64,000 nt of DNA from an uncultured Clostridia bacterium (GCA_934270565.1 CAKQPR010000001.1:186001-250000); one strand, 5' to 3'; positions 18,910 through 27,757 are shown, counted from the stretch's first letter. Notes: generated by a model not told the origin, from the letters alone. Numbers and translations: made by a program.

Positions 18910-21219
18910 TTACGCCTTCTTTACTACTCTTCTGTTACGAAGAACGATGAACGCGATTACCGCAGCGATAACGGCGAGCCAGAGGGCAACCGTCCACGGC
19001 CACGAACCGATCGTGTAGATCATCGATCCGACGATATAGGACGAAGCGACCCAAAACACGAGCGTCCAGTTATAGCGCTTTTTGTTCTGAAGCTCGGCTT
19101 TCGCGGTAGCTACAGCCGCGAAGCACGGGATCGTGGTCATATTGAACGCGATGAACGCGATAAGCGCGGGAACGGTAATACCGGTAGCCTGAATCATAGC
19201 GCGAACGGCGTCGATACCGTCCTCTGCCTCGATATCGAGCCCGCCGAAATCGATACCGGCGTTCTTGATAAGGCAAGCCGCGAGGATTGCGAAGGTCGAA
19301 ATGACGTTCTCTTTCGCGATAAGTCCGGACAGAGCCGCGAGCGCGAACACCCAACCGAATTCGCCGATCTGCGAACCGAATCCGAGCGGAGTGAAAATGG
19401 GCTGAATGAGTTTGCTTACGTTAGCGAGGATACTGAGGTTGATATCTTCGTCCGCGAGGAAATCCCACGAGAAGGAGAAATGGCAAAGCACCCAGATGAC
19501 GATAGTCGAAGCGAAGATGATGGTGAACGCTTTCTTGACGAAGTGCTTGGTCTTATCCCACAGGTGAGCCATAAGGTTCTTGAACTGCGGAAGGTGATAA
19601 GCGGGAAGCTCCATAATAAACGGAGGAGTTTCGCCTTTAAGCGTGGTCGAACGCATCAGAAGCACGCATACGATCGCGGTAACGATACCGAGCAGGTACA
19701 TAGCGAACGTAATGAGGTCCGCGTTGCCGATACCGAACGCCGAAACGATCGCGCCCGCAACCGCGGTAAGGATCGGGAGCTTAGCTCCGCACGAGAAGAA
19801 CGGAATAACGCGGATAGTCGCGGTGCGCTCTTTCTCGTCCGCAAGGGTACGAGTGTTGATCATTGCGGGAACGGAGCAACCGAAGCCCATGATCATGGGC
19901 ATGAACGCACGACCCGAAAGACCGAATTTACGGAACATTCTGTCAAGAATGAACGCGATACGAGCCATGTAACCGCTGTCCTCGAGGATCGAGAAGAACA
20001 GGAACAGTACGAGGATCGGGGGAAGGAAGGAAAGAACCGCGCTGATACCTTCGATGATACCGTCGTTGATAAGTCCTACCGCCCAGTCTGCCATACCGAT
20101 GGCTTCGACGCCGGTTTTAAGAAGTCCGAACAGTTCGCCGACGATTATCTCGTTCCAGAGGTTATTGATTATAACGCCCGGGGAGAATACGGCGCCGTCG
20201 TAGATACACGACAGCAGTTTCACGCCGAAGTTGATCGGATCGCCGTCCTCGGTCAGAAGTCCGAGGTCCTCGAGCGAAGGCATCCAGCCGTCGCCGAAAC
20301 CGTTGAGGAAGAACAGGTTTTCGGAGAACGTAAGGTGGAAGATACCGAACAGGATAACGAGGAAGATCGGGATACCCCAGATTTTGTGGGTAAGAACCTT
20401 GTCGGCTTTATCCGACTTGGTCATCTTGAACTTTTCCTTATCCTTGTGCGTGAGCGCTGGAGCGAAGTGCTTGGAAATGTACTTGTATCTCGCGTCCGCA
20501 ACGAGCGCTTCGAAATCCGTACCGAAAACGTCGTCGGAGAAAGTCTTTTTGAACTCGTCTACCATACCGACGGTTTCTTTGTGCATCTCCACTTCGATTT
20601 CGTCGCCTTCGACGAGCTTGACGGCGTGGAACAGCGGGTTTTCCACTTTCTGACCGTCGAGCGCGATTCTTACGTCGCCAACGAGGTGAGCGAGCGAAGA
20701 TTCTTCGAGCACGGTCGAGCCTTTACGAGCCTTTTTGCTCTCGTTGTAGGCTTTGTCCATAAGCTCTTTAAGCCCCGTTTCCTTAAGCGCGGAAATCTTG
20801 ACGACGGGAATACCGAGTTTTTTCTCGAGTTCGCGATCGTCGATCTTGTCGCCCGCCTTCTCTACCGCGTCCATCATGTTGAGCGCGATAACCATAGGCA
20901 CGTCGATTTCCATGATCTGCGTGGTAAGGTACAGGTTTCTCTCAAGGTTGGTCGCGTCTACGATATTGATGACGCAATCGGGCTTTTCGTCGAGTATGTA
21001 GTTACGGGCGATAACCTCTTCGGGGGTATATGGCGAAAGCGAGTAAATACCCGGAAGGTCTACGATAGCCACGGGCTCGGCGCATTTTTTGTAAACGCCG
21101 TCGCGTTTATCCACCGTAACGCCGGGCCAGTTGCCTACGTGAGCGGTAGAACCCGTAAGGCTGTTGAACAGCGTTGTTTTGCCGCAGTTCGGGTTGCCTG
21201 CGAGTGCAAATCTTTTCAT
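18910..21219 (-). CDS. feoB: Ferrous iron transport protein B
   Basis: Inner-membrane GTP-gated Fe(II) importer, 769 residues. The cytoplasmic G domain shows G1 GNPNCGKTT at residues 8-16, G3 DLPGIYSL and G4 NMMD, followed by a helical GDI-like region; the membrane part includes two Gate-type segments (FMPMIMGFGCSVPAM and the later ENVISTFAIL). The chosen ATG at 21219 follows GGAGG and shares its A with the TAA of feoA (TAATG). An upstream in-frame alternative would bury the feoA end. Anaerobic growth fits Fe(II) uptake. Neighbours feoA, feoA-like and the Cys-rich peptide support the call. Confidence 0.96.
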   Translation of the reverse strand: MKRFALAGNPNCGKTTLFNSLTGSTAHVGNWPGVTVDKRDGVYKKCAEPVAIVDLPGIYSLSPYTPEEVIARNYILDEKPDCVINIVDATNLERNLYLTTQIMEIDVPMVIALNMMDAVEKAGDKIDDRELEKKLGIPVVKISALKETGLKELMDKAYNESKKARKGSTVLEESSLAHLVGDVRIALDGQKVENPLFHAVKLVEGDEIEVEMHKETVGMVDEFKKTFSDDVFGTDFEALVADARYKYISKHFAPALTHKDKEKFKMTKSDKADKVLTHKIWGIPIFLVILFGIFHLTFSENLFFLNGFGDGWMPSLEDLGLLTEDGDPINFGVKLLSCIYDGAVFSPGVIINNLWNEIIVGELFGLLKTGVEAIGMADWAVGLINDGIIEGISAVLSFLPPILVLFLFFSILEDSGYMARIAFILDRMFRKFGLSGRAFMPMIMGFGCSVPAMINTRTLADEKERTATIRVIPFFSCGAKLPILTAVAGAIVSAFGIGNADLITFAMYLLGIVTAIVCVLLMRSTTLKGETPPFIMELPAYHLPQFKNLMAHLWDKTKHFVKKAFTIIFASTIVIWVLCHFSFSWDFLADEDINLSILANVSKLIQPIFTPLGFGSQIGEFGWVFALAALSGLIAKENVISTFAILAACLIKNAGIDFGGLDIEAEDGIDAVRAMIQATGITVPALIAFIAFNMTTIPCFAAVATAKAELQNKKRYNWTLVFWVASSYIVGSMIYTIGSWPWTVALWLAVIAAVIAFIVLRNRRVVKKA

Positions 21220-21452
21220 TAACCTTTTACCTCCATCGTAACGCACACGGCTTCGCTTTTACGGAGCGTAAGCTCGTAACCGCGGATCGTGATTTCGATC
21301 GGGTCGCCGAGCGGAGCGCGTTTACGCATGTGAATTTCGGCTCCGGGCGTGATACCCATATCGAACAGACGCCTTTTGATTTTGCCTTCGCCGGCAACGG
21401 ACTTGACGACGCCGTTTTCGCCGATCGCGAAGGTATCCAAAGTCTTTTCCAT
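21219..21452 (-). CDS. feoA: Ferrous iron transport protein A
   Basis: 77-residue SH3-like cytoplasmic protein needed for FeoB activity. Family hallmarks: KIKRRLFDMGITPGAEI followed by APLGDPIEITIRGYELTLRKSEA. It lies between a second FeoA-like gene and feoB and overlaps the feoB start by one base, so translation is probably coupled. The ATG is preceded by GGAGAAGATAG, a good ribosome binding site. Confidence 0.93.
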   Translation of the reverse strand: MEKTLDTFAIGENGVVKSVAGEGKIKRRLFDMGITPGAEIHMRKRAPLGDPIEITIRGYELTLRKSEAVCVTMEVKG

Positions 21453-21483
21453 TCTATCTTCTCCTTTAATAATATTAACGAAT

Positions 21484-21696
21484 TTAAGCGACGAAGATCT
21501 TTGTCGAAAGATCCCTGTCGAGCGCGATTCTGCCGTCTTTTATCTTGCAGACGACGCTGCCGCCGCTTGCGCTGAGCACGGTAATCGCGCCGTTGATCGT
21601 GATCCCGAGGCTTTCGAGATGTTTTTTGAGCTTTTCGTCCGCAGAAATCCTCACTATCTTAAGTTCGCGGTTGAGCGGAGCTATAACTATCGGCAT
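21484..21696 (-). CDS. Second FeoA-like protein
   Basis: 70 residues, shorter and more diverged than the next FeoA: MPIVIAPLNRELKIVRIS, KKHLESLGITINGAITVLSASGG, then VVCKIKDGRIALDRDLSTKIFV. It keeps the SH3-like pattern 'L..LGI..G..I.VLS...G.....KI...R.AL....A..I.V'. A start at 21696 has GGGAGG 6-7 bases upstream; a longer open frame reaching into the promoter is not credible. Two FeoA copies ahead of FeoB are common in Clostridia. First gene of the operon. Confidence 0.88.
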   Translation of the reverse strand: MPIVIAPLNRELKIVRISADEKLKKHLESLGITINGAITVLSASGGSVVCKIKDGRIALDRDLSTKIFVA

Positions 21697-21708
21697 AATG
21701 CACCTCCC

Positions 21709-21739
21709 GAAAGAAGTCTTAAAATGTGAAACTTCTTTC
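21709..21739. promoter_or_regulatory. Inverted repeat in the feo leader
   Basis: Perfect 9-bp arms GAAAGAAGT / ACTTCTTTC with 13 bases between. It sits between the -10 and the ribosome binding site of the first feo gene. It could be a regulator operator or an RNA hairpin whose 3' arm abuts GGGAGG; it does not look like a Fur box. Confidence 0.5.
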
Positions 21740-21751
21740 AATTTCGCATAT

Positions 21752-21780
21752 ATTATATTACTTCGCGAAACCTTTGTCAA
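21752..21780 (-). promoter_or_regulatory. Perfect-consensus sigma-A promoter of the feo operon
   Basis: Minus strand: -35 TTGACA (21780-21775), 17 bp, -10 TATAAT (21757-21752). The spacer holds the palindrome TTCGCGAA. Such a strong core promoter suggests expression is set by repression. Confidence 0.8.
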
Positions 21781-21821
21781 GCAAAATGTGACACATATTT
21801 CATATTTTTTCAAAAATTCTC

Positions 21822-21850
21822 TTGCGTTTTTTTTGAAAACGTGGTAATAT
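21822..21850 (+). promoter_or_regulatory. Sigma-A promoter of the TetR gene, leaderless
   Basis: -35 TTGCGT (21822-21827), 17 bp, -10 TAATAT (21845-21850); the ATG follows 6 bases later, so the transcript is predicted to start at or next to the start codon. A TGTG-A-CACA motif lies upstream at 21787-21795 between the divergent promoters. Confidence 0.6.
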
Positions 21851-21856
21851 ATAGAT

Positions 21857-22480
21857 ATGAAAAGCACTGTACGCGAACCGCAACAGGAGCGGTCGATCGA
21901 AAAAAAGAACAAAATCATTCAGGCGGGATACGAACTCTTTTCGGAAGTGGGCTATTACGGCACGAATACCGTCGAAATCGCGAAGCGCGCGGGGGTGAGC
22001 ACGGGCATAGTATACGGGTACTTCGCCGACAAGCGCGACATACTCATCGTGGCGCTCGAAATGTACATCGACAAAGTCTCCGCGCCCATAATAAAGCTTA
22101 TGGATCGCGTGCACGCGCCCGTAAAAATCAACGAACTTGCGGAAAAAGCGGTTGACGCGGTGATTTCGGCTCACCGCGACAACGCGAAGATGCACGCAAC
22201 GCTCCACTCTCTCGCGGCGACCGACGAAGCCGTGAATTCGCGGTTTATCGAACTCGAATCGCGTATGACCGAGGAGTTGAGCTCGCGGCTTACCGACCTC
22301 GGCTTCGGCGGCGAAAACATGCTCGAAAAGGTCCATTTCTGTATGAACCTCGTCCAGTCTTTCGCCCACGAATACGTTTTCGACAACCACGACTATATAG
22401 ATTACGACGTACTCCGCTCGCTCGTTTGCCGAGCGATGACCGAGCTTTTCACTCCTAAATGCGAGGAAAAGTCGGAATAA
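21857..22480 (+). CDS. TetR/AcrR family transcriptional regulator
   Basis: 207 residues. The N-terminal helix-turn-helix (about 15-65) is typical: IIQAGYELFSEVGYYGTNTVEIAKRAGVSTGIVYGYFADKRDIL. The C-terminal ligand-binding half is all-helical with no recognised specificity. It is divergent from the feo operon with 160 bp between start codons, and the two promoters lie side by side; control of feo, of itself, or of the downstream genes are all possible. There is no ribosome binding site: the -10 ends 6 bases before the ATG, in line with a leaderless message. No alternative start with a Shine-Dalgarno was found in the first 20 codons. Confidence 0.9.
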   Translation: MKSTVREPQQERSIEKKNKIIQAGYELFSEVGYYGTNTVEIAKRAGVSTGIVYGYFADKRDILIVALEMYIDKVSAPIIKLMDRVHAPVKINELAEKAVDAVISAHRDNAKMHATLHSLAATDEAVNSRFIELESRMTEELSSRLTDLGFGGENMLEKVHFCMNLVQSFAHEYVFDNHDYIDYDVLRSLVCRAMTELFTPKCEEKSE

Positions 22481-22524
22481 AAGGTCGCTTCACGCGATTA
22501 TCCGTATTTTTTCACCGTAAACCG

Positions 22525-22553
22525 TTGATAAAAACCGTAATTTGTGGTATAAT
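22525..22553 (+). promoter_or_regulatory. Sigma-A promoter of the lipoprotein-SDR pair
   Basis: -35 TTGATA (22525-22530), 17 bp, -10 TATAAT (22548-22553), extended by TGG. Confidence 0.75.
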
Positions 22554-22583
22554 TTCGTGGTAGTTCACGAATAAGAGGATCTT

Positions 22584-23537
22584 ATGAAAAAACTTAAATC
22601 AATCGTCGCCGCGACCGTCGCGGGGCTTGTTGCGCTCGTCGCCTGCGCCTGCGAATCCGCAGCTCCCACCCTCTCGCTCGATACGCCCGCCCCGTGGGTT
22701 CACGCCGGCGAAGCGAAAAATGCTTACGAAAAATGCGTTTACTCGATCGAACGCGTCGATCAGACAACTCAGACCGTCGTTGCGACAGGCACGATGACCT
22801 GTATTATCGAGCCCGCCGAGAACGACAAAAGCAAGCTTTCGACGTCAATGACGATCACTTATAACGACGCGGCTCACGAAGCCGATCGCGGACTTACCGA
22901 CGAAATAAATTCGCGTGTAACCTTCTCGCCCGTTTCGCTCGCGCCCGAAAAAAGCCATAAGGAAGTAACGCTCGCCGAGCGCAAGGGCGAAAAGACGAAT
23001 TCGAGCTATGTTCTCGACACCGATTATACGGCGGCTAAAAGCACCCTCGTTTACACTAAACGCAACGACGAAAAGCACGAACTCGCGATCGAAGGCACGC
23101 TCATGAACGTGTACGACAACGAAATGCTTTATTACGTCGCGCGCGCCGCTTCCGGTATCAAAGCGGAAGGAAGCGGCTCGTTTGCGAACGCGTGCTTCTT
23201 CGATATGCACGGCACGGGCAAATTCGCCTATCGCACGATAAACTTTTCGTGCGGCAAAGAGCCCGAAGGTATGGGATCTTTCGATTTCCTGAAACCCTAC
23301 TACACCGCCGACGGAAGCGTTTCGGCGATAAAAACCACGCTCACGCAGTCCGGAAGCGATTCCGGTCCGTCGATCGAGCTTTGGCTGTCTGCCACCGACT
23401 TTAAGACGGGCGAAGCCGAAACCGACAAAACCCGCAAGGTTATGGTGAAAATGGCTACGACCGAATACGACGTGGCGCAGGCTACCAAGCAATATATAAC
23501 GACTTATACCCTTTCGGACTACACCGTACAACAGTGA
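22584..23537 (+). CDS. Lipoprotein of unknown function
   Basis: 317 residues. Signal peptide MKKLKSIVAATVAGLVALVAC with lipobox LVAC; mature protein is soluble and extracytoplasmic. It contains VVATGTMTCIIEP, a run of Lys/Thr/Ser-rich beta-strand-like segments and a C-terminus RKVMVKMATTEYDVAQATKQYITTYTLSDYTVQQ. I do not recognise the family. AGAGGATC precedes the ATG by a few bases. Its stop overlaps the GTG of the following dehydrogenase (GTGA), so the two are co-translated, although a functional link is not obvious. Confidence 0.82.
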   Translation: MKKLKSIVAATVAGLVALVACACESAAPTLSLDTPAPWVHAGEAKNAYEKCVYSIERVDQTTQTVVATGTMTCIIEPAENDKSKLSTSMTITYNDAAHEADRGLTDEINSRVTFSPVSLAPEKSHKEVTLAERKGEKTNSSYVLDTDYTAAKSTLVYTKRNDEKHELAIEGTLMNVYDNEMLYYVARAASGIKAEGSGSFANACFFDMHGTGKFAYRTINFSCGKEPEGMGSFDFLKPYYTADGSVSAIKTTLTQSGSDSGPSIELWLSATDFKTGEAETDKTRKVMVKMATTEYDVAQATKQYITTYTLSDYTVQQ

Positions 23538-24376
23538 ACCCGAAACGGACATATCTTTACGGCGCGCGCGTAATCGTCACGGGCGCGTCGGACGGAATAG
23601 GCAAAGAAATCGTCAGGCTTTTAGTCGGGCGATTTAATTGTATCGTGCTCGGGATAGCCCGAGGAAAAGACAAACTCGCCGCGCTTAAAACCGAGCTCGG
23701 CGAAAATTTCGATTATATCGCGGGCGACGTAACGGACAAAAGTTTGTGGGAGCGGATCGCCGGTAAGTTCGACGACGAACCCTACTCCGTCCTCGTAAAC
23801 AACGCCGGAATCATGCCCCCTTTTACCGTTGCGCTCGATCAGACCGACGAAGAACTGCGGCGCGTTATCGAAGTGAATTACTTCGCTCCGGTTACCGCGA
23901 CGCGTATTCTTTTACCCCGAATGAAAGCGGCGTTTCCTCGCCCCGTCGTCGTCAACGTCTGCTCCTCTTCCGCACTTTGCCCGCTCGCCGCAACGAGCGC
24001 GTATTCCGCGTCGAAGTCGGCGCTCAAAGCGTTCACCGAGGCGCTCGCCGCGGAAGAAAAAGGCAAAGTTTACGTCGGTTGCGCGTTCGCGGGCTTTACG
24101 AAAACTTCGCTTTTCCGCGACACCGACGGCTTTTTCGCCGAGAAAAAAGTGTCGAAAATTTCTTCCACGCCGCAAAAAACCGCGAAAAAGATCGTCTGCG
24201 GTATGGCGAAGCGCAAACGCCGCATGATTATCGGCGCGGATGCGCGTGCAATGAATTTTTTCTATAAGCTCGCTCCGAAGTCAGCCGCGGACTTAATTCA
24301 TTCCGTTATGAAATCGGCTCGCCTCCCCGCCTACGACGAAGCTTTCGCCGCCAAAAACGAAGAGAAAAGCAACTGA
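23534..24376 (+). CDS. Short-chain dehydrogenase/reductase
   Basis: 280 residues of the classical SDR family, NAD(P)-dependent oxidoreductases. Rossmann cofactor motif TGASDGIG (about residues 16-23), VNNAGIMPP, catalytic Ser in VCSSSALCP, and YSASKSALKAF with the Tyr-x3-Lys pair; the C-terminal 60 residues include a Lys/Arg-rich MAKRKRRMIIGAD segment seen in DltE/YqjQ-type SDRs. Substrate unknown. The start is GTG at 23534, inside the stop of the lipoprotein gene; no independent promoter is visible. Confidence 0.9.
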   Translation: MNPKRTYLYGARVIVTGASDGIGKEIVRLLVGRFNCIVLGIARGKDKLAALKTELGENFDYIAGDVTDKSLWERIAGKFDDEPYSVLVNNAGIMPPFTVALDQTDEELRRVIEVNYFAPVTATRILLPRMKAAFPRPVVVNVCSSSALCPLAATSAYSASKSALKAFTEALAAEEKGKVYVGCAFAGFTKTSLFRDTDGFFAEKKVSKISSTPQKTAKKIVCGMAKRKRRMIIGADARAMNFFYKLAPKSAADLIHSVMKSARLPAYDEAFAAKNEEKSN

Positions 24377-24739
24377 CCACGATAATTCTCATTATAAAGC
24401 GACGGCGTTTACGGCGTAATTCCGCAACAGCGGTCTTTATCTTGCCTTCCCCCGCGGGGGAAGGTGGCACGAGTGCGAGCGTTAGCGAACCGAGTGACGA
24501 ATGAGGGGAATACGACCTTTCAGAGCCCCTTTGTGCAAAGGGGGCTCCCGCCGCAGGTGGGTGGAGGATTGTAAAGCCACTTGCCCGAATTGCAGTTTCG
24601 TTTTAACAATCCTACCGTCTCTCGGGTCACTGCGTTCCCGCTCGTGACACCTCCCTTTACACAAAGGAGGCAAAATATTGTCCGCTATCGCGGATATTCT
24701 ATTGTGAAACAGTACCGAAACGGCAAGATTGCGAATACA
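24377..24739. repeat. Intergenic hairpin-repeat cluster 5
   Basis: No gene. Between about 24440 and 24690 are GAAGGTGGCACGAGTG...GAATGAGGGG and the 'GTGCAAAGGGGGCTCCCGCC ... CCTTTACACAAAGGAGGC' element, a long imperfect inverted repeat also found near 41340-41575 and 51950-52100. Confidence 0.7.
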
Positions 24740-24775
24740 CAAAAACGACCGTATCGAAGCAACGGTCGTTTTTCT
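24740..24775. terminator. Bidirectional terminator
   Basis: AAAAACGACCGT / ACGGTCGTTTTT perfect 12-bp stem with a 9-base loop between convergent genes; serves GH30 (minus) and possibly the SDR gene. Confidence 0.85.
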
Positions 24776-24795
24776 TACTGTCTTATTCTCTTTAT

Positions 24796-26124
24796 TTACC
24801 TGAACACAACTGTATTGATCGAATTCGGGAGACACTCGAGATACCACCAACTGCCGTCGCGAAAGAACTGAATCTGTCGTTTTTCCGCGTCGGGGTTTAC
24901 GACCTCGATCACGAAACTTCCGTCCGTGTTCTCCGCAACGCAGACGGACGGCGCGGTGCGGACGGACGGGAACGCGAACATTCCGTAATTTTCATCCTCG
25001 ACGGAACTTTTCGGCACTTTCGCGCCGCGCTTTATAAACCGCGAGAAATGATCGAACGCGCGATACTGCCCGCTGTACGAAATTTCGCCGCTCGCGCTTA
25101 CCGTAACCAGTCCGCCGCAGAAAAACGGTCCTACGTTCGGTCCGCCCGTTTCGTCGAGCGCGAGATTCCAGCCGGTAAAGCTTTTCGCGCCGCGGTTGAG
25201 CGCCGAAGCCATAATCGTACCCCACTTGCAGAAGTCGGTCGCGTAATTGTCGTAAAGGCGCGGACCGCCCTCGGTGAAATGCCACTCGACCGCGGGAAAA
25301 CGCTCGATGACTTTTTCCGCGAAATCACACCCGCCGTTGTAGTAATGGAAAGCGACCGCGGGCGCGGCTTTAATGAGCTCGGGGAAATCCTCGTATTGCG
25401 CGATCACCCGCTTATACATCGCGAAATTGTGATCGAGCAGCATAATTTTCATCTTTTCGGCGCGATTTTGCTGTTTTTCCGCAAGCGTAAGCGCGAACTT
25501 TGCTTCGGTGTCGGGATGCCAGATACAAGCCGCGCTCGTTCCGCCCTGATCGGTTTCGGTTTCGTTCTGAACGGTAACCGCCGAAATCTTCACGCCCTCG
25601 CGCGCGTATGCGTCTATATAATTTAAGATATAGTCGGCGTATTCGGGCACGAACTTTTCGCGCATAAACCCGCCGAACATCGACTTGCTCGTTTTCATAC
25701 GCGCGGGCGGCGACCACGGCGAAGCGAAAAACCGCACGTCGCGGTACTTTTTCGCGACTTCTTTTACGATCGGCAGAACGTAAGCGCGGTCCTTTTCGAT
25801 CGTGAAATTGCCGTTCTCATCCTCGTAGCAGTAAACTTCGGGCGAATAATCGCTCGATCCGATCGTGAGCCGCGCCACCGAAAGTCCGAGCCCGTCTGCG
25901 CCGTAAATTTTATCGAGCAATTCCGCGCGGTCCGCTTCGTTCATTCCGGCGAGAACGTAGCACGAACTGCCGGTAAGCGCAACGCCGAACCCCTCAAAGC
26001 CGTCCTTCGTTTCCTCGTCGTTTACGCAAAGCGTAAGCACGCCGCCGAGCTTTTCGTCCGACGGAAAAGCTTCCCTCTCTCTCATAAATCCGAAATTATC
26101 GGTCGTATAAATTCTCGGTTTCAT
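24796..26124 (-). CDS. Glycoside hydrolase family 30
   Basis: 442-residue retaining glycosidase of the GH30 (clan A) type, which includes glucosylceramidases, beta-1,6-glucanases and beta-xylosidases. Landmarks: GFEGFGVALTGSSCY near residue 42, ARLTIGSSDYSP, the FFASPWSPPARMK strand, acid/base Glu188 in TVQNET, nucleophile Glu285 in FTEGG, and a C-terminal beta domain (FVIEVVNPD). There is no signal peptide, so it acts in the cytoplasm, presumably on imported oligosaccharides or glycosides. ATG at 26124 follows CGGAGAG. Two TATAAT-containing promoters can be drawn upstream, the better one at 26295-26323. Confidence 0.92.
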   Translation of the reverse strand: MKPRIYTTDNFGFMREREAFPSDEKLGGVLTLCVNDEETKDGFEGFGVALTGSSCYVLAGMNEADRAELLDKIYGADGLGLSVARLTIGSSDYSPEVYCYEDENGNFTIEKDRAYVLPIVKEVAKKYRDVRFFASPWSPPARMKTSKSMFGGFMREKFVPEYADYILNYIDAYAREGVKISAVTVQNETETDQGGTSAACIWHPDTEAKFALTLAEKQQNRAEKMKIMLLDHNFAMYKRVIAQYEDFPELIKAAPAVAFHYYNGGCDFAEKVIERFPAVEWHFTEGGPRLYDNYATDFCKWGTIMASALNRGAKSFTGWNLALDETGGPNVGPFFCGGLVTVSASGEISYSGQYRAFDHFSRFIKRGAKVPKSSVEDENYGMFAFPSVRTAPSVCVAENTDGSFVIEVVNPDAEKRQIQFFRDGSWWYLECLPNSINTVVFR

Positions 26125-26294
26125 ATCTTCTCTCCGATTTTTCGTAACGTGCGCTTACGCAACGCTCGTTAGTATTATAACGCTGCACGGCTCGCAAAAA
26201 TAATTTTTTGCTTATTTATTTGCCGATCGCTCATATCAGCCACACGTTGAAATAAGGCGCGAAAAAGCCGTTACAAGCAAACTTTTTCACTTGT

Positions 26295-26323
26295 ATTATA
26301 ACACAACCGCCCGAAAAAAACAA
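26295..26323 (-). promoter_or_regulatory. Possible promoter for the GH30 gene
   Basis: Minus strand: -35 TTGTTT (26323-26318), 17 bp, -10 TATAAT (26300-26295). It would give a leader of about 160 nt. A second TATAAT nearer the gene lacks a good -35. Confidence 0.5.
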
Positions 26324-26419
26324 CGTTTTTATCGTTGCGTTCAAAACAAAAACAGTACTTTTCGAAACTGTGCGCTGCCGCTATGGCTCTCTTTTGTAAA
26401 TGAGACAAACAGGTTTTTA

Positions 26420-26870
26420 ATAAGTAACAAATTATTTCTTTAGTAAAAAAAGGAATGTATTTTACTTTTTCCGAGCGGAGAAAACGCGCTATCGCTTTGA
26501 TTTACTTTTGAAATAGTAACAAAACGGCGAGCCGCCGTGGGCAAGTCGGCGATGCCTTTACTTACTTTCGATAAAATGCGGTAGGGGCGGACGCCCTCGT
26601 CCGCCCGCAGACCTTGCGGAACGCAATTCCGCTTTGGTTTACTTTAAGAAGAGTAACAAATATCTTTTTAGAAAAGAAAGAAAAAGATATCTACTTTTTT
26701 CAAACGGAGAAAACGCGCTACCGCTATGGTTTACTTTTATAATAGTAACAAATTATTTCTTTAGTAAAAAAGGAAATGTATTTTACTTTTTTCAAACGGA
26801 GAAAAAAGTAACAAAAAAGCCGCTGGGACACTTGCGGCTGTGTCCCAGACCCCGCAACGCTTTAAAGGTC
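26420..26870. repeat. AT-rich repeat of about 93 bp in three copies, one interrupted
   Basis: Three related units starting with AGTAACAAAT at about 26422, 26650 and 26743, each with GAAAACGCGCTA and GTTTACTTTT or close variants; the third ends in the hairpin CTGGGACAC/GTGTCCCAG (26823-26849). Units 1 and 2 are separated by a GC-rich GGCAAGTCGG/GGCGGACG repeat block (26524-26632), which looks like one repeat family inserted in another. A short frame at 26634-26888 follows the repeats and is not convincing. Confidence 0.7.
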
Positions 26871-26879
26871 GAAAAATGT

Positions 26880-27720
26880 TGTAAGTAGTATCGTTATCGG
26901 GTGACAACCGCGGGGGATTTCTCCACTCCGTTCGGGTTAAAACCCTCACTTCGGTCGAAATGACATTATAAAAGTGGAAAATATAAAGTTTGTTAAAGCG
27001 TGGTAGGGGCGGACGCCCTCGTCCGCCCACGGGTGTTTTGCCTGTGTACGACAAATCCTTGGTGTTCGACGAATTCTTGGCGGGCGTAACGCCGTTTCGG
27101 TAGGGCGGGACGCCCTCGTCCCGCCGCCAACCTTACGTAACGGTACTTAGTTGCTGTCATTGCGAGGAGCGAAGCGACGTGGCAATCGCACTGGCGCGAC
27201 GCGGCGGCACAAAGTGCCGTAAAAACAGTCCACAGGTGACTGTTTTTAGCCAAAGCGGCGAAGCAACTATGTTGCGAGCGGGGAGGGAATACGAACGTTG
27301 CGGAACGGTACTTTTATTTTCTATCGCAGGGGATTTCTCCACTCCGCTGACGCTTCGGTCGAAATGACATTAAATAGTGGCAAATAAACGATTGATAAAT
27401 GCGGTAGTGGCGTTCCTCGTCCCGCCGCCAACCTTGCGTAACGCTCTTATTTTACGAAAAAACAATTCCGCGCAAGCGGACAATATAAAAACCAAACGTA
27501 ACGCTCCCCCGCCCCGTCATCTCGAGCGCAGTCGAGACCAAGGCGGGAGCGAACACGGGCGCGGCGAAACGGTATTAAAAAGGCTTCCCCTTGGGGACCT
27601 CCGCCGTAGGCGGTGATGAGGGGTTGTATTTTACATTGCGTTCGTTATAACCCGACCCCTCATCCGTCTTGCCTGCGCTTTCGCTTCGGCAATCCACCTT
27701 CCCCCAAGGGGGAAGGCTTT
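26880..27720. repeat. Intergenic hairpin-repeat cluster 6
   Basis: No gene. Three palindromes of the GGCGGACG type (near 27004, 27104 and a degenerate one near 27410), CACTTCGGTCGAAATGACATT units, one three-hairpin element on the minus strand (27194-27280) and a CTTCCCCTTGGGG ... CCCCCAAGGGGGAAGG pair at about 27583-27715. Confidence 0.75.
27194..27280 (-). repeat. Three-hairpin element, copy 2
   Basis: Hairpins at 27205-27219 (CGGCAC/GTGCCG), 27221-27247 (AAAAACAGTC/GACTGTTTTT) and 27263-27275 (GCAAC/GTTGC). With its flank (about 27157-27290) it matches the reverse complement of 51771-51905 essentially base for base, so the two were copied recently. Confidence 0.8.
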
Positions 27721-27757
27721 AAATCGGTACAACTTATAATCTGATATAATCGCCCGC

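Noticed and set aside
18724..21222. An 832-codon open frame antisense to feoB
   Set aside because: Follows the third-codon bias of feoB, has a composition rich in Arg, Asp and Glu without domains, and no ribosome binding site. Similar long antisense frames lie opposite tex (30907-32964), glnN (4484-6025), glgB (1249-2679) and the fusion ATPase (60893-62320).
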